The notes under the pieces were generated by a model. It saw nothing but the letters and a program-made list of their open reading frames with translations, had not been told where the DNA came from and did no database searches. DNA of 64,000 nucleotides, from positions 1 through 64,000 of the forward strand of contig NZ_SCQN01000048.1 in NCBI RefSeq assembly GCF_004321985.1, in the 5' to 3' direction. The position numbers and the translations under genes were made by a program. This document shows positions 55,796 to 64,000 of this stretch, piece by piece. Position 1 is the first letter of the stretch, and each line of letters starts with the position of its first letter. The DNA is from Castellaniella sp. GTDB taxonomy: Bacteria > Pseudomonadota > Gammaproteobacteria > Burkholderiales > Burkholderiaceae_B.

Positions 55796-56032
55796 ATGAG
55801 CAATAAAGGGCAAATTCTTCAAGACCCCTTCCTGAACGCCTTGCGCAAGGATCATGTGCCTGTCTCGATCTATCTGGTCAATGGGATCAAACTCCAGGGC
55901 CAGGTCGAATCCTTCGATCAATACGTGGTGCTGCTGCGCAATACGGTCACCCAGATGGTGTACAAGCATGCCATATCCACGGTCGTTCCCGCGCGTCCGG
56001 TGACCTTCCAGGTAGATGATTCTGCTGAATAG
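55796..56032 (+). CDS. hfq: RNA chaperone Hfq
   Basis: 78 residues. Sm1 ([40 protein letters not shown]) and Sm2 ([14 protein letters not shown]) are canonical, with the distal and proximal RNA-binding residues kept and only a short C-terminal tail. It pairs small RNAs with mRNAs. An AT-rich stretch (55753–55783) upstream probably carries its promoter. A hairpin lies between it and hflX. Confidence 0.98.
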   Translation: MSNKGQILQDPFLNALRKDHVPVSIYLVNGIKLQGQVESFDQYVVLLRNTVTQMVYKHAISTVVPARPVTFQVDDSAE

Positions 56033-56059
56033 CACTGGCTCCGGGTTATTTCCGATTCC

Positions 56060-56097
56060 GCCCGCCGCGCGGTCCGCGCAGGCGGGCATTCCTTTTT
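56060..56097 (+). terminator. GC-rich hairpin and T-run between hfq and hflX
   Basis: GCCCGCCGCGC pairs with GCGCAGGCGGGC around GGTCC, with one bulged A, followed by ATTCCTTTTT. Likely an intrinsic terminator giving a short hfq mRNA with partial read-through into hflX. Confidence 0.6.
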
Positions 56098-56107
56098 GGG
56101 GCCGTGC

Positions 56108-57211
56108 ATGAAGGCCCTGGTGATCAGCGTGGACCTGGGCGAACCGGACTTTGCCGCACACGCCGAAGAATTCGTCATGTTGGCGACTGGCGCCGGCGCC
56201 GAGATCCAGCAGGTCCTGACGGTCCGGCGCTTGCGTCCCGACGCGGCCGGCTTCATTGGATCGGGCAAAATCGAGGAAGCAGCCGCCTTGGTCAAGGCCA
56301 CCGAATCCGAGATCGTGCTGTTCGACCGACCACTGTCACCCGCGCAGCAGCGCAATCTGGAGCGGCATTTCGAGGTTCGCGTCGTGGACCGGGTGGCCCT
56401 GATTCTGGACATCTTCGCGCTACGCGCCAAAAGTCACGAGGGCAAGCTGCAGGTGGAGCTTGCCCAGCTGCAGCACCTTGCCACGCGCCTGACGCGCATG
56501 TGGACCCACCTGGAGCGCCAGAAGGGTGGGATCGGCCTGCGCGGTCCAGGGGAATCGCAGCTGGAAACCGACCGGCGGCTGATCGGAGCCCGGGTCAAGG
56601 CGCTGCGCGAGCGTCTCGGGCGGGTGCAGCGCCAGCGCGCCACGCAGCGCCGAGCGCGGGCTCGTGGCCAGACCCTGTCGGTGTCCCTGGTGGGGTACAC
56701 GAACGCCGGGAAGTCCACGCTGTTCAACGCGCTGACGCGTGCCGGAGCCTATACGGCCGATCAGTTGTTCGCCACGCTGGATACCACTACGCGGCGGATC
56801 TGGATCGAGGGCGCGGGCCAGGTGGTTGTGTCCGATACGGTGGGGTTCATCCGTGCGCTGCCGCCCACACTGATCGCAGCCTTCCGCGCCACGCTCGAGG
56901 AAACCATTCACGCCGATTTGCTGCTGCACGTGATTGATGCCGCCAGTCCGCAGCGCGAGGAACAGGCCGCCGAGGTCAGCAAGGTTCTGGCCGACATCCA
57001 GGCCGACGAAATTCCGCAGATTCAGGTCTATAACAAAATCGACTTGGCCGGATACGAACCACGGGTCGAGAGAAACGAACATGGTACGATTGCGCGAGTC
57101 TTTGTCAGTGCGTTGGAACGCAATGGGCTGGACGGATTGCGGCAAGCCATTGTCGAATTTGGGGGGCACACGGGAAGCAATGCGATTCATGAATCTGTTC
57201 AACCTGAATGA
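56108..57211 (+). CDS. hflX: GTPase HflX
   Basis: 367 residues. An N-terminal nucleotide-binding subdomain (VRRLRPDAAGFIGSGKIEEA, LFDRPLSPAQQRNLERHFEV) is followed by the Gly-rich linker GGIGLRGPGESQLETDRRLI and a G domain (GYTNAGKSTLFNALT; SDTVGFI; NKIDL). HflX splits stalled ribosomes under stress. The ATG at 56108 is chosen over an upstream TTG. Its 3' end overlaps hflK by about 23–32 bases. Confidence 0.96.
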   Translation: MKALVISVDLGEPDFAAHAEEFVMLATGAGAEIQQVLTVRRLRPDAAGFIGSGKIEEAAALVKATESEIVLFDRPLSPAQQRNLERHFEVRVVDRVALILDIFALRAKSHEGKLQVELAQLQHLATRLTRMWTHLERQKGGIGLRGPGESQLETDRRLIGARVKALRERLGRVQRQRATQRRARARGQTLSVSLVGYTNAGKSTLFNALTRAGAYTADQLFATLDTTTRRIWIEGAGQVVVSDTVGFIRALPPTLIAAFRATLEETIHADLLLHVIDAASPQREEQAAEVSKVLADIQADEIPQIQVYNKIDLAGYEPRVERNEHGTIARVFVSALERNGLDGLRQAIVEFGGHTGSNAIHESVQPE

Positions 57212-58508
57212 TCCGGGCTGGGGCCGCAATGGCCAGAACTCGGATGACGATTCGCGCCAAAAGCCCGGCTCCGCAGGCGGACCGCCGGATCTGGATCAAG
57301 TCTGGCGCGACTTCAACAAGCGGCTGATGGGGCTGTTTGGGGGCCGTGGCGGCGGGCGGGGCCCGCGCTCCTCGGGCGGATTGCCGCAGTTGCCCGGGCC
57401 TTCACCGCGCTTCATCCTGCTGGTCGTCGTCATTGCGATCCTGCTGTGGCTGGCCAGCGGCTTCATGATCGTTCAGGAAGGCCAGGTTTCCGTGGTGACT
57501 CGCTTTGGCCGCTATACGCATACGCTGAGCCCGGGTTTGCAATGGCGCCTGCCGTATCCCATCGAAGACTCCCAGACCGTCAATATTTCGCAGTTGCGCA
57601 CCTTCGAAGTCGGCTTTCGCGGTTCGTCGCGCAACAAGGTCTTGCCCGAATCATTGATGCTCACCAATGACGAGAACATCGTCGACGTGCAGTTTGTGGT
57701 GCAGTACCGCCTGCGGACGGACGGGGCACCGTCCTATCTGTTCAACACCAGTCAGCCGGACGAATCTGTGCGCCAGGCTGCCGAGACCGCAATGCGTGAA
57801 ATCGTGGGCCGCAAACCCATGGATTTCGTGCTGTATTCCGGCCGTACCGAGGTCGCCACCGAAGTCCAGAGCTTGGCTCAGAATATCCTGGATCGCTACA
57901 AGACCGGGATCGAGATTTCCACCGTTGCCATCCAGAACGTCCAGCCGCCCGAACAGGTTCAGGCTGCGTTTGATGACGCGGTGAAGGCGGGCCAGGACCG
58001 CGAGCGGCAGATCAACGAAGGGAATGCCTACGCGAGCCAGGTTCTGCCAGAAGCCGAAGGGCAAGCGGCCCGCATGATCCAGGAGGCTGAAGGTTACAGC
58101 GCCAAGGTCATCGGTCAGGCCAAGGGGGATACCTCGCGGTTTGACAGCATTGCCACTGAATACGCCAAAGCACCGGCTATCACGCGCGAGCGCATCTACC
58201 TTGAGACCATGCAGGACATCCTCAGCGAATCAGCCAAGGTCATGATCGATGCGCCGGTAGGCAGCAACATGTTGTATCTGCCTCTGGACAAGATCATGGA
58301 TCAGGCAGCCAAGGGCGGCGTGCGGTCAGCGCCTGCGGCGGCGGATTCGAGCAGCGGGAATTCATCGTCGGTACCGTCGGCCGCCACAGCTGCCGCAGTT
58401 GGGGCGGCTCAGGCGGCAAAGTCCGCCGAGCCGTCGCGCAGCAGTCCAGCGCGGCGCGGCGTGCCGTCCAGCGTGAACCCGCTGATGACCAACCCGTACT
58501 CGAACTAG
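57189..58508 (+). CDS. hflK: Membrane protease modulator HflK
   Basis: 439 residues. A Gly/Arg-rich cytoplasmic start (GGRGGGRGPRSSGG), one membrane helix (FILLVVVIAILLWLASGFMIV), and an SPFH domain (VQEGQVSVVTRFGRYTHTLS; SLMLTNDENIVDVQFVVQYR) with a long helix rich in Glu/Ala, then a Ser/Ala tail. With HflC it cages FtsH and tunes proteolysis. ATG 57189 or, three codons earlier, 57180; both lie inside hflX. Confidence 0.95.
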   Translation: MNLFNLNDPGWGRNGQNSDDDSRQKPGSAGGPPDLDQVWRDFNKRLMGLFGGRGGGRGPRSSGGLPQLPGPSPRFILLVVVIAILLWLASGFMIVQEGQVSVVTRFGRYTHTLSPGLQWRLPYPIEDSQTVNISQLRTFEVGFRGSSRNKVLPESLMLTNDENIVDVQFVVQYRLRTDGAPSYLFNTSQPDESVRQAAETAMREIVGRKPMDFVLYSGRTEVATEVQSLAQNILDRYKTGIEISTVAIQNVQPPEQVQAAFDDAVKAGQDRERQINEGNAYASQVLPEAEGQAARMIQEAEGYSAKVIGQAKGDTSRFDSIATEYAKAPAITRERIYLETMQDILSESAKVMIDAPVGSNMLYLPLDKIMDQAAKGGVRSAPAAADSSSGNSSSVPSAATAAAVGAAQAAKSAEPSRSSPARRGVPSSVNPLMTNPYSN

Positions 58509-58517
58509 GAGCTTGTG

Positions 58518-59414
58518 ATGCAACGCTTATTTCCAGCTCTGGTCGGCCTGGTCGTGGTCGTGGCAGTGCTGTCTTCGTGCATGTTCATCGTGCGTGAGCG
58601 GGATTTGGCCCTGCTTTTCGCCTTGGGCGAGGTCAAGGCAACCATCACCAAGCCGGGGCTGTATTTCAAATATCCGCCCCCATTCGAAAATGTGGTCTAT
58701 CTGGACAAGCGCCTGCAGACCATCGAGACACGTGATCCCGAGCGCATCCAGACGGCTGAAAAGAAAAACCTGCTGATCGATTCCTTCGTGAAGTGGCGCA
58801 TTGCTGATCCCAAGCAGTTCTATGTGACCTTTGGCGCCAATAGCAGCGCGGCGGTCGAGCGCCTGCAGGCCCAGATTCGGGATGCGCTTAATGCCGCCGT
58901 GAACGTGCGCACTGTCAAGCAGGTTGTGTCCACGGACCGTGACACCATCATGAAGGAAATCCAGTCCTCGGTCGCCACGCGCGCCAAGCCGCTGGGCGTA
59001 GATGTAGTCGACGTGCGGCTGCGCCGGATCGATTTTGCACCCGAGATCTCCGATTCCGTCTACCGGCGTATGGAGGCAGAGCGCAAGCAGGAAGCGAACC
59101 GCCTGCGCGCCAGTGGGGGGGCCGATAGCGAACGCATCCGTGCCGAGGCTGACCGCAAGCGGCAGGAGGTTCTGGCCAAGGCCTACGCCGAGGCTCAGGC
59201 CAAGCGCGGTGAGGGTGATGCCACGGCGACAGCTATTTATGCCAGGTCGTATGGCCGCGATCCCGAGTTCTACAGCTTCTACAAGAGCCTGGGAGCCTAT
59301 CGGGAATCGTTCGCAAAACCCGGTAGTGCTCTGGTGCTGAGCCCCAACTCGAACTTCTTCCGCTACTGGGATCAGCCCAAGGGCGCCAAGCCCGCCGCCG
59401 CGGCCACGAAGTAG
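58518..59414 (+). CDS. hflC: Membrane protease modulator HflC
   Basis: 298 residues. An N-terminal membrane helix ([20 protein letters not shown]), SPFH domain ([40 protein letters not shown]) and the helical, Arg/Glu-rich stretch before [14 protein letters not shown]. It is the HflK partner. The ATG at 58518 has AGGAG seven bases before it; the adjoining GTG at 58515 is too close. Nine bases separate it from hflK. Confidence 0.95.
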   Translation: MQRLFPALVGLVVVVAVLSSCMFIVRERDLALLFALGEVKATITKPGLYFKYPPPFENVVYLDKRLQTIETRDPERIQTAEKKNLLIDSFVKWRIADPKQFYVTFGANSSAAVERLQAQIRDALNAAVNVRTVKQVVSTDRDTIMKEIQSSVATRAKPLGVDVVDVRLRRIDFAPEISDSVYRRMEAERKQEANRLRASGGADSERIRAEADRKRQEVLAKAYAEAQAKRGEGDATATAIYARSYGRDPEFYSFYKSLGAYRESFAKPGSALVLSPNSNFFRYWDQPKGAKPAAAATK

Positions 59415-59475
59415 CCCGCTGGAACTCGCTTGGTGCCGATGCACCAGGCGAGTCGTCTTTTCTGGAACACTGAAC

Positions 59476-60642
59476 ATGAAGTCGAACTGGCTGCTGCCGG
59501 AGAATCTGTCGGACATCCTGCCGGCCGAGGCGCGCCGCATCGAGGAACTGCGTCGCGATCTGCTGGATCTGTATCGCACATACGGTTTCGAACTCGTCGC
59601 GCCGCCGATGGTGGAATACCTGGATTCCCTGATGCTGGCCGATGACGAGGCGCTGCGCCTGCGCACCTGCAAGCTGGTTGATCAGCTCTCGGGACTGACC
59701 ATGGGGGTGCGCGCCGACATCACGGTGCAGGTCTCGCGTATCGACGCCCATCTGCTGAATCGTCCAGGCGTGACCCGGCTGTGCTATTGCGGTCCGGTGG
59801 TGCACGCCCGCCCGGCGGGCCTGCTGTCCGACCGAGAATTGCTGCAAATCGGTGCCGAGATCTTCGGCCATGCTGGCATACAGGCCGATATCGAGACCAT
59901 CCGTCTGGCGCTGGAATCGGTGCGCCGCGCGGGGGTGGTGCAGCCCAGACTGGATCTCAACCACCCCGGGGTGGGGCGTGCTCTAGTGGAAGCCGACCCG
60001 GCGCTGGCCGAAGTGGGCAATACCGTGTTCGACCTGTTGAGCGTCAAGGACGTCCCGGGGCTGGAAGACTTGTGTCGACAGTCCGGTGCGCGGGCCGATA
60101 CGCTGACTGCGCTGCGTGCCTTGACCAGCCTGTACGGTGATTTGTCCGTGGTGGACCGCGCGCGCGCGCGCCTGCCGGCCTTGCCGACAGTTCAGGCGGC
60201 GCTTGATGCCTTGAAGGCCTTGTGCGAGGCATTGCCGGATGCTCCCGTTGCCATTGATTTGGCGGACATGGGAGGCAGCTACGGATATCACTCTGGTGTG
60301 GTGTTCTCCATCTATGCCGAGGGCTGGCATGACGCGTTGGTGCGCGGGGGTCGTTACGATGGTATCGGGCGCAAGTTCGGTCGCGCGCGCCCCGCGACCG
60401 GATTCAGCCTGGATTTGCGCAAGCTGTCGGCTGGCTTGCCCGAGGCCCGACCTGCGCGCGCCATTCGTGCCCCGTGGTCCGACGACCCGGCGCTGGTGCG
60501 CGCTGTCCGGGATCTGCGCAAGCAGGGCCATATCGTCATTCAGGTTCTGCCGGGCGAACCCCAGCGCCCCGATGAGTTTCAGGTGGACCGCGAACTGGTG
60601 TCCACGGCGGAAGGCTGGGCATTGCAGCCGATGAATGCCTGA
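59476..60642 (+). CDS. hisZ: ATP phosphoribosyltransferase regulatory subunit HisZ
   Basis: 388 residues, a histidyl-tRNA-synthetase paralog without an anticodon domain. [20 protein letters not shown], the motif-2-like [20 protein letters not shown] and [20 protein letters not shown] are recognisable. It activates short-form HisG, the first enzyme of histidine synthesis. Its place between hflC and purA is usual in Burkholderiales. Confidence 0.93.
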   Translation: MKSNWLLPENLSDILPAEARRIEELRRDLLDLYRTYGFELVAPPMVEYLDSLMLADDEALRLRTCKLVDQLSGLTMGVRADITVQVSRIDAHLLNRPGVTRLCYCGPVVHARPAGLLSDRELLQIGAEIFGHAGIQADIETIRLALESVRRAGVVQPRLDLNHPGVGRALVEADPALAEVGNTVFDLLSVKDVPGLEDLCRQSGARADTLTALRALTSLYGDLSVVDRARARLPALPTVQAALDALKALCEALPDAPVAIDLADMGGSYGYHSGVVFSIYAEGWHDALVRGGRYDGIGRKFGRARPATGFSLDLRKLSAGLPEARPARAIRAPWSDDPALVRAVRDLRKQGHIVIQVLPGEPQRPDEFQVDRELVSTAEGWALQPMNA

Positions 60643-60672
60643 GGCCGGGTACAGGGTGTCTACAGAACCGGA

Positions 60673-62024
<1,352 letters not shown>

Positions 62025-62041
62025 GTTCGCTCTGGGCCCAG

Positions 62042-62068
62042 AAACCGCAAGCCTGCTTGCGGTTTTTT
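62042..62068 (+). terminator. Rho-independent terminator after purA
   Basis: AAACCGCAAG pairs with CTTGCGGTTT around CCTG, ending in TTTT. It sits 18 bases after the purA stop and before the phosphoribosyltransferase ribosome site. Confidence 0.85.
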
Positions 62069-62096
62069 GATTGATGAATCTGAAAAGGAAGCCGCA

Positions 62097-62657
62097 ATGA
62101 ACGTGCCCGTGAGTACCGATCGCGACCTGTGGGTCAGCTGGGACCAGTACCACGCCCTGATCGAACGATTGGCACTGAAAGTCCATGAGTCGGGCTGGGT
62201 ATTCGACAAGATTCTGTGCCTGGCTCGTGGCGGGGTGCGGGTCGGCGACGTGCTGTCGCGTGTTTTCGACCTGCCGCTGGGTATTCTGGCGACCAGCAGC
62301 TACCGCGAGGCGGCGGGCACCGTCCAGGGGCAGCTCGACATCGCCCAGTTCATCACCATCACCCGCGGCACGCTTGATGGCCGGGTACTGTTGGTGGACG
62401 ATATGGTCGATACCGGGCTGACCTTCAGCCGCGTGAGGGACCATCTGCTTCGCCAGTTCCCGGGAATCACTGAATTGCGCACGGCCGTGCTCTGGCAAAA
62501 GGGCCATGCACAGGTCCAGCCGGATTATTTCGTGGATCAGTTACCGACCAACCCCTGGATCCATCAGCCCTTCGAGGACTATGACAGCCTGCGGCCGCAC
62601 CAGCTGGAGTCCTGGATCCGCAAAGGGGTACGCACGGCTCATCCGCGTGGTGAATGA
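62097..62657 (+). CDS. Purine-type phosphoribosyltransferase
   Basis: 186 residues. The PRPP-binding loop VLLVDDMVDTGLTFSRVRDH is intact, and ILCLARGGVRVGDVLSRVF supplies the pyrophosphate loop. The overall shape resembles small hypoxanthine/xanthine-guanine transferases, consistent with the neighbouring purA, but base specificity cannot be read here. AAAAGGAAG precedes the ATG at 62097. It ends the hfq–purA block. Confidence 0.85.
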   Translation: MNVPVSTDRDLWVSWDQYHALIERLALKVHESGWVFDKILCLARGGVRVGDVLSRVFDLPLGILATSSYREAAGTVQGQLDIAQFITITRGTLDGRVLLVDDMVDTGLTFSRVRDHLLRQFPGITELRTAVLWQKGHAQVQPDYFVDQLPTNPWIHQPFEDYDSLRPHQLESWIRKGVRTAHPRGE

Positions 62658-62739
62658 TCACCATGCCCGCCGTGTGCGGCATGCCGGATGCGTGATCCGA
62701 CGCGACGGCGGCGGGCGATGGCCTCCGGTCCTGGATTCA

Positions 62740-62748
62740 TGCTAGAAT
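62740..62748 (+). promoter_or_regulatory. rpsU: Extended -10 promoter of rpsU–dnaG
   Basis: TGCTAGAAT holds the TG-n extension (62740–62742) and a TAGAAT -10 box (62743–62748), 137 bases before rpsU. It lies in the 227-base gap, which shows no other gene. Confidence 0.5.
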
Positions 62749-62884
62749 TTCTTGTTATCTAGTTTCACCAACTCTAACCTGGGTCGAATCGGGCTTTCTG
62801 GTCCTGTCATGCGCTTTTTCAGCGATGACCGTCTGGATTTCACACCGCGGGCCCTGAACCATACACAGGCTTTAAGGATTCTGA

Positions 62885-63097
62885 ATGCCGATTGTCCGCC
62901 TCAAAGAAAACGAGCCCTTCGAGGCTGCCCTGCGGCGCTTCAAGCGCACTATCGAGAAGACCGGGTTGTTGACGGAACTGCGTTCGCGCGAGTTCTACGA
63001 GAAGCCTACGGCCGAGCGCAAGCGCAAGCGTGCCGCCGCCGTCAAGCGTCACTACAAGCGCATCCGCAGTCAGCAACTGCCGCCGCGTCTCTATTGA
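62885..63097 (+). CDS. rpsU: 30S ribosomal protein S21
   Basis: 70 residues, the full family length. [20 protein letters not shown] opens the helix and the C-terminus is highly basic ([18 protein letters not shown]). AAGGA is eight bases before the ATG. S21 helps 30S select mRNA. It heads the macromolecular-synthesis operon rpsU–dnaG(–rpoD). Confidence 0.97.
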   Translation: MPIVRLKENEPFEAALRRFKRTIEKTGLLTELRSREFYEKPTAERKRKRAAAVKRHYKRIRSQQLPPRLY

Positions 63098-64000
63098 TTG
63101 ATCCCTGAATCTTTCATTCAGGAGTTGCTGGCGCGCGTCGATATCGTCGATGTTGTCGGCCGCTACGTCCAGTTGCGCAAAGGGGGCGCAAACCTGCTGG
63201 GTTTGTGCCCTTTTCATACTGAAAAGACTCCGTCTTTCACCGTCAGTCCCACCAAGCAGTTCTATCACTGTTTTGGCTGTGGGGCGCACGGAAGCGCTCT
63301 CCGTTTTCTGACCGAGCACACCGGGGCTTCGTTTCCCGAAGCCGTGCGTACGCTGGCGGCCGGCGTCGGCATGACGGTGCCCGAAGAGCCCCGGACGCCT
63401 CGCCAGAAGGCAGCGGAGCGCGAGCGCCGCGAAGAGGGTTCTCGCCAGCAACAGATCCTGGAGCAGGCTCAGGCGCATTACCGCGCTTCCTTGAAGCAAG
63501 CGCCCGACGCCATCGCCTATCTGAAGCGGCGTGGCCTGAGCGGCGAGATTGCCGCCCGGTTCGGGCTGGGCTGGGCGGGCTCTGACCGGCGCGGGCTGGC
63601 CAGCCTGTTTTCGCATTACGAGGATCCGGCGCTGCTGGAGTCCGGTCTGGTGATCGAAGCCGAGGACGGCCGGCGGCATGACCGATTCCGGTCGCGGATT
63701 ATGTTCCCCATCCGCAACTCTCGCGGGAAGCTCGTCGGGTTCGGCGGGCGGTTGATCGAGGCGGGTGAGCCCAAGTACCTGAATTCTCCGGAGACCCCGC
63801 TGTTCTCGAAAGGCAATGAACTCTACGGCCTGCATGAGGCTCGCGGCGGCATTCACACCGAGGGCTGTGTGCTGGTCGTCGAGGGCTACATGGATGTGGT
63901 GGCGCTGGCGCAGTTCGGGTTGACCAACGCCGTCGCCACGCTGGGTACGTCGACCACTGCCAATCACATTCAGAAGCTGCGTCGTGCCAGCGACCGTATC
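63098..64000 (+). CDS. dnaG: DNA primase DnaG, 5' part (cut by window end)
   Basis: 301 codons are visible and the frame runs open off the edge; the whole enzyme should be about 600–700 residues. The CHC2 zinc site reads CPFHTEKTPSF and HCFGCGAHG. The catalytic core begins with RSRIMFPIRNSRGKLVGFGG, and the TOPRIM start VLVVEGYMDVVALAQFG carries the metal-binding Glu. The start is TTG at 63098, directly after the rpsU stop, giving the expected MIPESFIQELLARVDIVDVV. Confidence 0.95.
   Translation, partial: MIPESFIQELLARVDIVDVVGRYVQLRKGGANLLGLCPFHTEKTPSFTVSPTKQFYHCFGCGAHGSALRFLTEHTGASFPEAVRTLAAGVGMTVPEEPRTPRQKAAERERREEGSRQQQILEQAQAHYRASLKQAPDAIAYLKRRGLSGEIAARFGLGWAGSDRRGLASLFSHYEDPALLESGLVIEAEDGRRHDRFRSRIMFPIRNSRGKLVGFGGRLIEAGEPKYLNSPETPLFSKGNELYGLHEARGGIHTEGCVLVVEGYMDVVALAQFGLTNAVATLGTSTTANHIQKLRRASDRI

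Overview
The window is a GC-rich bacterial chromosome segment that I read as Betaproteobacteria, Burkholderiales, most likely Alcaligenaceae (Bordetella/Achromobacter/Castellaniella-like). The basis is the gene order rlmN–rodZ-like–ispG–hisS–yfgM-like–bamB–der–hisC–hfq–hflX–hflK–hflC–hisZ–purA, the trxA–rho pair, the PuuD-type membrane urate oxidase and general protein resemblance. Genus is not decidable by eye. No rRNA, tRNA, insertion sequence, integrase or CRISPR array was seen. No gene-free stretch exceeds 300 bases; the longest (about 230–280 bases) lie before gntR, between fliC and the glycosyltransferase, before rfbF/msrP, before ndk and before rpsU, and their contents are noted where anything is visible.

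Layout. 1–0.4 kb: 5' part of rho (minus strand), which changes in frame near base 90 into sequence resembling an HxlR-type regulator. 0.5–7.6 kb: trxA, topoisomerase IV (parE, parC), a three-domain 2Fe-2S/FAD/NAD reductase and a DadA-like oxidase. 7.6–9.0 kb: an orphan sugar-type ABC binding protein ending at a good terminator. 9.1–18.0 kb: an R64-type (type IVb) pilus operon pilL-N-O-P-Q-R-S-V, tightly overlapped, without pilM, a prepilin peptidase, a transglycosylase or a shufflon. 18.1–24.2 kb: urate catabolism (uraH-puuD divergent from gntR-puuE-alc-M20 hydrolase) with palindromic operators in the divergent gap. 24.3–35.6 kb: flagellin fliC with a sigma-28-like promoter, a 1153-aa fusion of a degenerate methyltransferase with a SPINDLY/OGT-type glycosyltransferase, and a convergent seven-gene operon that should make a CDP-linked, C-methylated, 4-amino sugar.

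35.9–43.5 kb: msrP-msrQ, slyX, a YghU-type glutathione transferase, an MFS exporter, a PfkB kinase and a sulfur module (secreted double rhodanese, YeeE/YedE transporter, 54-aa membrane peptide). 43.6–64 kb: conserved housekeeping genes: valS, ndk, rlmN through hisC, the hfq–hflX–hflK–hflC–hisZ–purA block, a phosphoribosyltransferase, rpsU and the 5' part of dnaG.

How parts fit. The strongest candidate for something undescribed is 24.3–35.6 kb. There a lone flagellin gene, an OGT-like enzyme fused to a pseudo-methyltransferase and an unusual nucleotide-sugar pathway sit together and look lower in GC than the flanks. I propose a flagellin O-glycosylation locus; this is inference from position and families. 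The pilus operon is a second accessory module, apparently with a fixed PilV tip. The urate genes form a regulated catabolic unit that lacks some expected steps within the window.
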